A stretch of 8,206 bases of DNA from a bacterium (GCA_021160565.1 JAGHCG010000085.1:1-8206); one strand, 5' to 3'; positions 1 to 6,551 are shown, counted from the stretch's first letter. A program made the numbers and translations. Notes: generated by a model from the letters alone, not told the origin.

Positions 1-1062
1 AGAAACAAGAGAAACGGAGTGAAGTGTAAACATTCCTCTTTGAAACAGAAAGGAAACCACCTCTTTTCTGAAAAAAATAAGTCCAAAAGTGAATGGAATC
101 ATTAAAAGAAAAAGTAATTTTATAGAAAATAAAAAATTCTTTCTGAATTCCTCATAATTTTTTGAAGATATATTTTCTGAAAACCAGGGAAGAACTGCTG
201 TTGAAATGGAAATGGCGAAAACACCAAGAGGAAGTTGAAAAATTCTTGTTGCATACCATAAACCTGAAACTGCTCCTTCATAAAGAAAATTTGCAAGAGA
301 ATAATCAACAAGTAAATTTATTGGCACAACAGCAACTCCAATAATAACAGGAGCAAGTAATTTTCCCATTTTTTTTACAGCAGGATGGTTGAAATTGAAA
401 CTCAATCTTAATCTATATCCTCTCCTCCTTACTGCTGGCAACATAAAAAGAAACTGTCCTATTCCTCCTGCTATAACTCCAAAACACAACCCAAAAATTT
501 TCTCTTCAAGAGTTGTACCAAAAAGAGGGACAAGAAAAAAAAGAGATGAAATCCAGAAAATATCAAGAACAACAGGAGAAAAGGAAGGAAGAAGGAAGTG
601 TTTATATGAATTTAAAATTCCCATATTAAGGGCTGCAAGAGAGATAAAAATTAAATAAGGAAAAGTGAATTTAATAAGAATAAAAACCCAGAACCATCTT
701 GAACCAGAACTTACGAAATTTTCAGCAACATAACTGAGAGTAAAAACAAGAAAAAATAAGGATAAGGTGAGAATTAAAGATAAAGTGAAGCATAAATTAA
801 CTATTTTTGATGTTTCCTCTTTTTTCTTTTCATCAGATAAATATTCAGTGAAAACAGGAATGAAAGCAGAATTTAAAGCGCCTTCAGCAAGAATACCTCT
901 GAAAAAGTTTGGTATCATAAAAGCAAGAAGGAAAGCATCATATATACCGGTTGTCCCGAAAAAACTGGCAGTTATTACTTCTCTTGCCAGCCCAAAAATT
1001 CTTGAAATTATTGTTCCAAGAGAAATAATAGAAATTGCTTTTACTATTTTCCTTGAACTCAT
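1..1062 (-). CDS. murJ: Lipid II flippase MurJ, C-terminus cut by window edge
   Basis: MurJ is a polytopic inner-membrane MATE-like transporter that moves lipid II across the membrane for peptidoglycan synthesis. The 354 codons present are open throughout and continue past position 1. The family is usually about 500-530 residues, so about a third is missing. The N-terminus carries the family signature: SRIFGLARE at residues 20-28, then PNFFRGILAEGALNSAFIPV at about 51-70. Several hydrophobic segments follow, with a conserved-looking WYATRIFQLPLG stretch near residue 290. The family usually has RD where this protein has RE at residues 27-28. The ATG overlaps the lysS stop by four bases (ATGA). 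No good Shine-Dalgarno precedes it, so translation is probably coupled to lysS. It is the last gene of the leftward operon visible here. Family assignment is confident; flippase activity is inferred. Confidence 0.93.
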   Translation of the reverse strand, partial: MSSRKIVKAISIISLGTIISRIFGLAREVITASFFGTTGIYDAFLLAFMIPNFFRGILAEGALNSAFIPVFTEYLSDEKKKEETSKIVNLCFTLSLILTLSLFFLVFTLSYVAENFVSSGSRWFWVFILIKFTFPYLIFISLAALNMGILNSYKHFLLPSFSPVVLDIFWISSLFFLVPLFGTTLEEKIFGLCFGVIAGGIGQFLFMLPAVRRRGYRLRLSFNFNHPAVKKMGKLLAPVIIGVAVVPINLLVDYSLANFLYEGAVSGLWYATRIFQLPLGVFAISISTAVLPWFSENISSKNYEEFRKNFLFSIKLLFLLMIPFTFGLIFFRKEVVSFLFQRGMFTLHSVSLVS

Positions 1063-2486
1063 TTCTTTGGTTTAAGAAGGGGGAAAAATATAACCTCTCT
1101 TATAGAAGAAGAATTGGTGAAAAGCATAACAAGTCTGTCTATCCCTATTCCAAGACCTCCTGCTGGTGGCATTCCATATTCAAGTGCTTCAATATAATCA
1201 AAATCAATTTCTTTCTCTCTATCCCCGGTTTTGTTTTCAACCTGCTCTTTAAATCTTTTGAACTGTTCAAGAGGGTCATTTAATTCAGAGTAAGCATTGG
1301 CAATTTCAAGTCCTCCAACAAAAAGTTCAAATCTTTCAGCAATGGCAGGATTGGCAGGAGATGATTTTGCAAGAGGTGAAATTTCTACAGGATAATCAAT
1401 AACAAAAGTAGGATTTATAAGTTCTGGCTGGACTTTCTTTTTAAAAATCACATCAAGCAATTCAAAAACATCATTCTTTTTTTCTTCTTCAACTTCTATA
1501 TTAAACTCTTCAATCTTTTTCCTTACAATCTCTATATTCCTCCAGTCCTCTATTCCTAAGTTTTTGTAAATTTCTTCCCATTTTATTTTTTCCCATGGTG
1601 GAGAAAAATCTATCTTTTTCCCCTGAAACTCCATAATCATGCTCCCTTTGATTTTCTCACATAAAAAAATTAAAAGTTTTTCAGTAATTTCCATCATTTC
1701 CTTGTAATCTCCATAAGCAGAATAAAGTTCAAGCATGGTAAATTCAGGATTGTGGAGTGGAGATATTCCTTCATTTCTGAAAGACCTGTTTATTTCATAT
1801 ATTTTTTCAAAATTTCCAACAAGAAGTCTTTTCAAATAAAGTTCAGGAGCAACCCTTAGATATAAATTCATTTCAAGAGTATTATGGTATGTTATAAATG
1901 GTTTTGCATCTGCTCCTCCTGGAATTGGATGCATCATTGGAGTTTCCACCTCAATAAATCCCATTTCATTCAGAAATTTCCTCATATATTCAAGAATTTT
2001 AATCCTTGTCATAAATATATTCCGCACTTCAGCATTCATTATTAAATCAAGGTATCTTTTTCTGAATCTTATTTCTATATCTTTAAGTCCATGCCATTTT
2101 TCAGGAAGGGGCTTTAATGATTTTGAGAGAATTGTAAAATTTTTTACAAGGATTGTTTTCTCACCTGTTTTTGTCCTGAAAACCTCTCCCTCCACTCCAA
2201 TGATATCTCCCACATCAAGTTTTTTAAAAAGAGTAAATTTTTCCTCACCAATAATGTTCTTTTTGAAATAAATTTGAATTTTTCCTGTCCAGTCATGAAT
2301 ATCAGCAAAAGCAGCTCCACCATGTTTTCTTAAAGCCATTATTCTTCCAGCAGTTTTTACCACTTCCCCTTCTTTAATCTCTGAAATTTCTTTTTTCTCA
2401 AATTTTCTTCCGTAAGGCTCAATTCCTCTTTTTTCAATCTCTCTCAGTTTTTCTATTCTCTGATTTCTTATCTCTTCCACTCCCAT
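1059..2486 (-). CDS. lysS: Lysyl-tRNA synthetase, class II
   Basis: This cytoplasmic enzyme charges tRNA-Lys with lysine using ATP. It has 475 residues, slightly shorter than the usual 490-505. An N-terminal OB-fold anticodon-binding domain covers about residues 40-125 (VVKTAGRIMALRKHGGAAF, then WTGKIQIYF). The class II catalytic core follows. Motif 1 is around GFIEVETPMMHPIPGGADAKPF-type residues 176-197, motif 2 is FRNEGISPLHNPEFTMLE at 236-253, and motif 3 is GMPPAGGLGIGIDRLVMLF at 438-456. The ending REVIFFPLLKPKK matches the usual RDVILFP-type end. The start is supported by GAGGAG four bases upstream. It overlaps the preceding CNNM gene by 53 bases and shares ATGA with murJ. The whole protein agrees with the family, with no missing catalytic motif. 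Confidence 0.98.
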   Translation of the reverse strand: MGVEEIRNQRIEKLREIEKRGIEPYGRKFEKKEISEIKEGEVVKTAGRIMALRKHGGAAFADIHDWTGKIQIYFKKNIIGEEKFTLFKKLDVGDIIGVEGEVFRTKTGEKTILVKNFTILSKSLKPLPEKWHGLKDIEIRFRKRYLDLIMNAEVRNIFMTRIKILEYMRKFLNEMGFIEVETPMMHPIPGGADAKPFITYHNTLEMNLYLRVAPELYLKRLLVGNFEKIYEINRSFRNEGISPLHNPEFTMLELYSAYGDYKEMMEITEKLLIFLCEKIKGSMIMEFQGKKIDFSPPWEKIKWEEIYKNLGIEDWRNIEIVRKKIEEFNIEVEEEKKNDVFELLDVIFKKKVQPELINPTFVIDYPVEISPLAKSSPANPAIAERFELFVGGLEIANAYSELNDPLEQFKRFKEQVENKTGDREKEIDFDYIEALEYGMPPAGGLGIGIDRLVMLFTNSSSIREVIFFPLLKPKK

Positions 2487-3753
2487 TTTTCTCCTCTTCT
2501 ATTTTTTTAACTCTCACCCATCTTATCTTTTTTCTATCAGCATCCTGAATTTTAAATTGATACCCATTATAAACAAAAGTTTCTCCTTTTCCAGGAAATC
2601 TTCCAAAATGGTCAAGAATAAACCCTGCTATTGTTTCAACTTTACCTTCTGGAAGTTCTATCCCTATTTCATCATTTACTTTTTCAATCTCCATACTACC
2701 TCTTACAAGATAACTTCCATCTGTGAGTTTATGAAATTCACTCACATCTTTTTTATATTCATCTGAAATTTCTCCAACAATTTCTTCAACAAGGTCTTCC
2801 ATTGTTATAAGCCCTGCTGTTCCTCCATATTCATCAACCACTATCGCCATCTGTAATTTTTTCAACTGCAATTCTCTCAAAAGTTCTATAACCTTTTTTG
2901 TTTCAGGAACAAAATATACCTCTCTCATTATCTCTTTTGCCTTCAACTCTTTTCCTTCTGCATGCGCCTGATGTGCAATAATATCTTTTATATACACTAT
3001 CCCGACAATTTTATCAATATTTTCTCTGTAAACAGGCAATCTGGAATATCCTTCACTTGCTATTATTTTCAGAATTTCTTTTATGCTTTTATCCTCTTCA
3101 ACAGCAACAATATTAACTCTTGGTGTCATAATCTCTTTAACCATCTTATCTCCAAACTCAAATATACTGTCAATCATTTCTTTTTCTTCCTCTTCAATAA
3201 TTCCCTCTTCTTCTCCAGCACTTATCATTGCTTTAACGTCTTCCTCTGTTAAAAGGGGCATTATGGTATCTATTTTCTCACCAAAAATTCTGACAAATGT
3301 ATTAGCAAAAAACATAAGAATTTTAATAACAGGGAAAAGAATAAAGGAAAAAAATCTTATGGGAATTGAGGAAAAAATGGCAACCTTTTCTGCTTTTTTC
3401 TTTGCGATACTTTTTGGAATTATCTCAGCAAAAACAAGAATGAGAAAAGTCATTATTCCTGTAATCAATGTTGTACTGACTTTTTTGAAATACTTAAAAC
3501 TTACCGCTGCTGCAAGAACAGAAGCAAGGATGTTGACAATATTATTTCCCACAAGTGCTGTTGTAAGGATTCTATTTGGATTTTCAAACCAGAATTTTAA
3601 TTTAGATGCTTTCTTTTCATCCTTTTCCAGAAGTTTTTGAAAATGATGTTTACCAAGGGAAATGAAAGAGGTCTCAGAAGCAGAAAAGAAAGCAGAAAGT
3701 AAAATTAAGAAAACTATGAAAAAAATATACCCAATTAAAAACGGGTCACTCAT
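2434..3753 (-). CDS. CNNM/CorC (HlyC-type) membrane protein with paired CBS domains
   Basis: This is an inner-membrane protein of the CNNM/CorC family, which is linked to Mg2+ (and in some members Co2+ or Na+) transport. Older annotations call these hemolysins. It has 439 residues. A DUF21 membrane domain spans about 1-165, with hydrophobic segments near 5-23, 66-88, 95-113 and 125-152. It carries the conserved SASETSF at 24-30 and AEIIPKSIAKK at 109-119. An acidic linker (EEEGIIEEEEKEMI) leads to EIMTPR at 207-212 and two CBS domains, about 207-262 and 272-330, with VVDEYGGTAGLITMEDL in the second. A CorC/HlyC C-terminal domain spans about 345-417. The last 25 or so residues are a hydrophilic tail that overlaps the lysS start. 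The ATG overlaps the birA stop by four bases. Ion specificity cannot be read from the sequence. Confidence 0.95.
   Translation of the reverse strand: MSDPFLIGYIFFIVFLILLSAFFSASETSFISLGKHHFQKLLEKDEKKASKLKFWFENPNRILTTALVGNNIVNILASVLAAAVSFKYFKKVSTTLITGIMTFLILVFAEIIPKSIAKKKAEKVAIFSSIPIRFFSFILFPVIKILMFFANTFVRIFGEKIDTIMPLLTEEDVKAMISAGEEEGIIEEEEKEMIDSIFEFGDKMVKEIMTPRVNIVAVEEDKSIKEILKIIASEGYSRLPVYRENIDKIVGIVYIKDIIAHQAHAEGKELKAKEIMREVYFVPETKKVIELLRELQLKKLQMAIVVDEYGGTAGLITMEDLVEEIVGEISDEYKKDVSEFHKLTDGSYLVRGSMEIEKVNDEIGIELPEGKVETIAGFILDHFGRFPGKGETFVYNGYQFKIQDADRKKIRWVRVKKIEEEKNGSGRDKKSENRKTERD
2491..2496 (-). promoter_or_regulatory. lysS ribosome binding site inside the CNNM gene
   Basis: GAGGAG lies four bases before the lysS ATG and is read in the upstream gene as part of its Glu-rich tail. 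Together with the class II synthetase N-terminus it fixes the lysS start, even though this gives a 53-base overlap with the upstream gene. Confidence 0.75.
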
Positions 3754-4325
3754 TTTATCAGATATTCACTCCATTTATTTAAATAGAATTTCAGGTTTCT
3801 TTCAAATTTCATTTCGTTTTCTTTTACACTTCTGATAAATATTTCCAGGACTTCCTCTTTTTCAATTTCTCTTCCAGTTATTTCCTTCATTGATACAGCA
3901 CCTTCCACTTTTTTTTCAATCTCATTGTTTACATTTACCCCTATACCAATTATATAGTATTTTCCAAGTTTTTCAAGAAGAACTCCTGCAATTTTTTTTC
4001 CATTAACAATTATATCATTGGGAAATTTAATTCCACATCCTGGAATTCCAAAACTTTCAATTGTTTTCAGAAGAGAATAAGAAACAAGTTCTGTCAGATA
4101 ATATTTATGTTTTTCTCTTTCTTCTATTATCCAGGAAAAGTAAAGTCCTCCTTCTGGAGAAAACCACCTCCTTCCATATCTTCCCCTTCCCTTTTCCTGT
4201 CGGGAAGATACTATTATCCCCTTCTTATTTTCCTTTATAAAATCCCTCGCTATTTCCATTGTTGAATCCACAACTTCAAAAAAATAAATATTTTCTCCTC
4301 CAATTTTCTTTAAAATTACATTCAT
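3750..4325 (-). CDS. birA: Biotin-protein ligase, catalytic domain only
   Basis: The enzyme makes biotinyl-AMP and transfers biotin to a lysine on carboxyl-carrier proteins such as acetyl-CoA carboxylase BCCP. The 191 residues cover the catalytic domain: DSTMEIA at 20-26, the adenylate loop RQEKGRGRYGRRW at 42-54 followed by SPEGGLYFS, the biotin/ATP segment KFPNDIIVNGKKIAGVLLE at 100-118, and GIGVNVNN at 127-134. No N-terminal helix-turn-helix is present, so it is unlikely to repress biotin genes as E. coli BirA does. The small C-terminal SH3-like domain of about 50 residues also appears to be missing. The usual KWPND is KFPND here. It overlaps coaX by four bases (ATGA), and birA next to coaX is a pairing seen in other bacteria. 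Identity is firm; activity is inferred. Confidence 0.95.
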   Translation of the reverse strand: MNVILKKIGGENIYFFEVVDSTMEIARDFIKENKKGIIVSSRQEKGRGRYGRRWFSPEGGLYFSWIIEEREKHKYYLTELVSYSLLKTIESFGIPGCGIKFPNDIIVNGKKIAGVLLEKLGKYYIIGIGVNVNNEIEKKVEGAVSMKEITGREIEKEEVLEIFIRSVKENEMKFERNLKFYLNKWSEYLIK

Positions 4326-5038
4326 TTTTCCAGAACAAAATTTACTCCTTCAAGAGTTAAAAATTCTCTCCAGTAATATTTAAATTTAAAAACCTTCAGA
4401 AAATTTTTACTTCCTTCTCCTGTAATTACAATCTTTGCCTCTGGATAAATTTTCATAAGTTTCTCAACTGCTTTCTCAACTGCTCCTGAAATTCCCACCA
4501 TCAATCCGGAAGAAATTGCTTCATCTGTATTTTTTCCGATCAATTTTCCTTTTTTAACTTTAACATCAGAAATTAATGCAGTTTTCTCTAAGGATTTTAT
4601 CCATAAAGAAGGACCTGGAAGAATTAATCCACCCAGAAATTCTCCTCTTCTGGAAACAACATCTATGGTTATCGCTGTTCCTATATCAATTACAACTGCA
4701 GGTTTACCAAAAATTTCAATTGCTGCTTTACAGTTCAGAATTCTATCAATTCCTGTCCTTTCTGGTTTTTCCACTCTCAATTTCATCTTACAGTTTTTAT
4801 GAGTGATTACTACAGGAGATAATCCATAAATTTTTTCTACTACAGATATAAGATGTGGAATTATATCAGGAACAACAGAAGAAATCCCCACTTTTTCAGG
4901 ATGTAAATTTCGCCACTCAGAAGGAAAATTAAACTTCTCAATCTTTTCTCCTGGATGGATAAATGTCTTTTTGAGAACTCTCCCTTCAAAAACACCACCT
5001 TTTAAATTTGTATTTCCAATTTCTAAACAGAGAAACAT
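4322..5038 (-). CDS. coaX: Type III pantothenate kinase
   Basis: CoaX phosphorylates pantothenate, the first step of coenzyme A synthesis, in the cytoplasm. It belongs to the ASKHA fold, and type III enzymes are not feedback-inhibited by CoA. It has 238 residues, a little under the usual 250-260. Motifs are: LEIGNTN at 5-11 (PHOSPHATE 1), GIDRILNCKAA at 96-106, VIDIGTAITID at 116-126 (PHOSPHATE 2), GGLILPG at 136-142, NTDEAISSG at 170-178, and TGEGS at 206-210. The usual first Asp of DxGNT is Glu here (residue 6). I place the start at the ATG in the TGATG junction with the upstream gene. A TTG one codon earlier is possible but has no ribosome binding site. The absence of a Shine-Dalgarno suggests coupling to the upstream gene. 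Confidence 0.94.
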   Translation of the reverse strand: MFLCLEIGNTNLKGGVFEGRVLKKTFIHPGEKIEKFNFPSEWRNLHPEKVGISSVVPDIIPHLISVVEKIYGLSPVVITHKNCKMKLRVEKPERTGIDRILNCKAAIEIFGKPAVVIDIGTAITIDVVSRRGEFLGGLILPGPSLWIKSLEKTALISDVKVKKGKLIGKNTDEAISSGLMVGISGAVEKAVEKLMKIYPEAKIVITGEGSKNFLKVFKFKYYWREFLTLEGVNFVLEK

Positions 5039-6330
5039 CAATATTCGGCAATTTTTATATCTGTTATTAAAAATTCTTTCCCTTCATCAGGATTAACACC
5101 ATCCACTTTAATTTTAATTTTTTCACTTCCTTTTATCTCCTCTGGCTTTTCTTTTATCTGATATATCTTTTTCCCATCAACAAACATCCTCAAAATTCCT
5201 TTTCTTCTGGAAATAGAAATTCTATGAATTTTTTTCCTTTCCAGTTTTTTCTTCAATTTCTTTGAATTCAGACATATTCCAGAATTTATACCCCCGGGAG
5301 AAATGGTAATTCCATCAACTGTAATTGTGGCAGAAGTTGAAATTGAAGTTATAAAAATTTCAAATTCAAAAGAAAAATCCTTCCCGGTTTTTAAATTATG
5401 GTAAATTTCTCCATCACTCAAAAATCTCAGCCATTTTTTCCCTTTGAATAAAGCAACTTCCACAGATGTTTCTCCAACATCCCAGTTTTCAGGAATATCC
5501 CCAATTTCATAAGATGTGAAATTCTCACTGAAAATTACTTTTTTACCGGGTTTAAAAATACTGCCTCCTCCTATTATTTCAACCTTTTCCTCTTCTCTCA
5601 CTTCCTTTCCTTCTGCTGTATATCTGTAATATTCTGTAGGAACACTTTTCACTATTTCATTTACTGCATTATCCAGCATAACCATAACTGCTTTTTCCAT
5701 TGGTGTATTCTTATATTTTTCAAATCCAGCACCAAGAGCAATTGGTCCAAGCAATCCACCACCCAGTATTCCAACTTTATGCTTTGAGGCATAACCTTCC
5801 ACTCTCGCTGTTTTAATAACTCTCCTTGTTCTTACATCCACAAGTCTAATATGAGCAGCAATATAGGCTTCTTCCTTTTTTATTTTTATTGCTCCGCCTC
5901 CTTTAAAAGGAAGAGGTATAAAAATTCCACCTCCACCTTTCCCTTTATATTCTGGTTCAAAAGCAGTTATAGCACCTGTAAGAATTATATCAGCCGTCTC
6001 AAACGTCCCCTTTTTCGGTGCTTCTCTGCTCCATCCCCCTTCTCCAAATTGAAACTCCTCTTTCAAATCCTCAATTCCTTCACCCTTTTCTAAAACTATA
6101 AACCTTCCTGTCCTGAAAAGGGCATCTATAAGCATATCCTTAATCCCCTCTCCTATTTCCCACGCTGCTTTTGCTGCTTTTACTTCAAACCTTCCCACAG
6201 CAATTCTCGCTTTCGGTCCTTTATAGGTTATTACTTCAGTGGCGGAAGGGCCAGAAGTGGTAACTTCTGTTTTTACTCCTGCCATTAAAATTCCAGTAAT
6301 TACTATAAAAACACCAATAATTTTTTTCAT
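5038..6330 (-). CDS. Secreted CsgG-type protein with C-terminal concanavalin-like domain
   Basis: This 430-residue exported protein has two domains. Residues 1-18 (MKKIIGVFIVITGILMAG) form a Sec signal peptide. There is no cysteine lipobox, unlike the lipoprotein CsgG of curli systems. About 38-235 is a CsgG-like domain: ARIAVGRFEV, then GIKDMLIDALFRTGRFIVLEK, DIILTGAITAFEP and AHIRLVDVRTRRVIKTARVEGY. Two glycine-rich stretches, about 128-150 and 184-203, lie where CsgG has its membrane hairpins. After a linker, about 258-430 resembles the beta-sandwich module found at the front of some OmpA-family proteins: FKPGKKVIFSENF, EIGDIPENWDVG, KKWLRFLSDGEIYHNL, FSFEFEIFI. An in-frame TTG eight codons upstream would extend it, but AGGAGG eight bases before this ATG and the signal peptide settle the start. 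It is the first gene of the leftward operon. Whether it forms a pore or a periplasmic assembly factor is unknown. Confidence 0.85.
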   Translation of the reverse strand: MKKIIGVFIVITGILMAGVKTEVTTSGPSATEVITYKGPKARIAVGRFEVKAAKAAWEIGEGIKDMLIDALFRTGRFIVLEKGEGIEDLKEEFQFGEGGWSREAPKKGTFETADIILTGAITAFEPEYKGKGGGGIFIPLPFKGGGAIKIKKEEAYIAAHIRLVDVRTRRVIKTARVEGYASKHKVGILGGGLLGPIALGAGFEKYKNTPMEKAVMVMLDNAVNEIVKSVPTEYYRYTAEGKEVREEEKVEIIGGGSIFKPGKKVIFSENFTSYEIGDIPENWDVGETSVEVALFKGKKWLRFLSDGEIYHNLKTGKDFSFEFEIFITSISTSATITVDGITISPGGINSGICLNSKKLKKKLERKKIHRISISRRKGILRMFVDGKKIYQIKEKPEEIKGSEKIKIKVDGVNPDEGKEFLITDIKIAEY

Positions 6331-6338
6331 CTCTTTCT

Positions 6339-6344
6339 CCTCCT
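6339..6344 (-). promoter_or_regulatory. Ribosome binding site of the CsgG-type gene
   Basis: A perfect AGGAGG stands eight bases before the ATG at 6330. It lies downstream of the upstream TTG candidate, so it decides the start in favour of the ATG that opens the signal peptide. Confidence 0.85.
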
Positions 6345-6353
6345 TCCACTTCA

Positions 6354-6382
6354 AGTATACCTAAAAACATAAGATTTGACAA
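6354..6382 (-). promoter_or_regulatory. Leftward sigma70 promoter of the six-gene operon
   Basis: On the minus strand, TTGTCA (6382-6377) and TATACT (6359-6354) are separated by exactly 17 bases. That is one mismatch from consensus in each hexamer. The predicted start is near 6347, giving a 5' leader of about 17 bases that holds little more than the AGGAGG ribosome binding site. The TTG start candidate at 6354 would lie upstream of this transcription start, which further supports translation from 6330. The -35 hexamer shares 6377-6381 with that of the rightward promoter. Confidence 0.78.
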
Positions 6383-6404
6383 GATGGAAAAATGTGAGTA
6401 TAAT
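6376..6404 (+). promoter_or_regulatory. Rightward consensus sigma70 promoter for trpD
   Basis: TTGACA (6376-6381) and TATAAT (6399-6404) are both exact consensus hexamers separated by the optimal 17 bases. The predicted start is about 6411-6412. No extended -10 TG is in register. Such a promoter should be intrinsically strong, so control of trpD, if any, would more likely act through a repressor or through the 140-base leader than through promoter weakness. Confidence 0.87.
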
Positions 6405-6411
6405 TTATAAC

Positions 6412-6495
6412 ATGGAAAATTTAATGGAGAATTTTGAAGGCTTTTTACCTTATCTGGAGAAAAATTATCTGAGGAATTCTCTCTTCTGGCGTTAA
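6412..6495 (+). CDS. Possible 27-codon leader peptide, leaderless, upstream of trpD
   Basis: An ATG at 6412 lies seven or eight bases after the -10 box, at the predicted transcription start, so the transcript could begin with this codon or one base before it. The frame runs 27 codons (starting MENLMENFEG and ending NSLFWR) to TAA. Its single Trp codon (6487-6489) is the next-to-last residue. The first 24 bases are an imperfect tandem 12-base duplication (10 of 12 identical), which gives a second in-frame ATG at 6424. There is no Shine-Dalgarno for either ATG. Trp operons are often controlled by leader peptides rich in Trp, but a single Trp codon is weak support, and a frame this short occurs by chance fairly often. 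It should be treated as a candidate only. Confidence 0.35.
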   Translation: MENLMENFEGFLPYLEKNYLRNSLFWR

Positions 6496-6502
6496 TCCTT
6501 TC

Positions 6503-6538
6503 TTTTTCTCTTCAAACTCTATTCTTTTTTCTCTTCAA
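6503..6538 (+). repeat. Pyrimidine-rich tract with 13-base direct repeat
   Basis: TTTTTCTCTTCAA occurs at 6503-6515 and again at 6526-6538, with starts 23 bases apart. The tract is almost purely C and T on the plus strand and ends just before the trpD ribosome binding site. It probably keeps that site unpaired, or it may be a binding site. No function can be assigned. Confidence 0.6.
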
Positions 6539-6539
6539 C

Positions 6540-6545
6540 AGGAGG
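6540..6545 (+). promoter_or_regulatory. trpD ribosome binding site
   Basis: A perfect AGGAGG stands six bases before the trpD ATG and fixes that start. I found no strong upstream sequence that would pair with it. The best candidate, in the TCCTTTC stretch at 6497-6503, needs two G-U pairs. Confidence 0.88.
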
Positions 6546-6551
6546 TTCAAA

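Noticed and set aside
389..1075. Two plus-strand open frames (389-658 and 767-1075)
   Set aside because: Both are antisense to murJ, whose conserved N-terminal motifs are read continuously on the minus strand.
3083..3640. 185-codon open frame on the plus strand
   Set aside because: It lies wholly antisense to the membrane and CBS part of the CNNM gene, is Ser/Ile-rich with no recognisable motif, and has no ribosome binding site. It is a shadow of the A+T-rich coding strand.
5039..5041. TTG start for coaX one codon upstream
   Set aside because: The ATG at 5038 forms a typical TGATG junction with the preceding stop, and there is no ribosome binding site favouring the TTG.
6331..6354. Extended start of the CsgG-type protein at a TTG
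   Set aside because: It would add a charged stretch before the signal peptide, place the ribosome binding site inside the gene, and start upstream of the predicted transcription start.
6412..6545. TRAP-type regulation of the trpD leader
   Set aside because: Only a few GAG triplets are present and their spacing (30 and 14 bases) is far from the short regular spacing TRAP needs.
6331..6551. Riboswitch or T-box in the trpD leader
   Set aside because: The leader is only about 140 bases long, and I found no T-box-type specifier stem, no conserved T-box sequence and no clear terminator hairpin.
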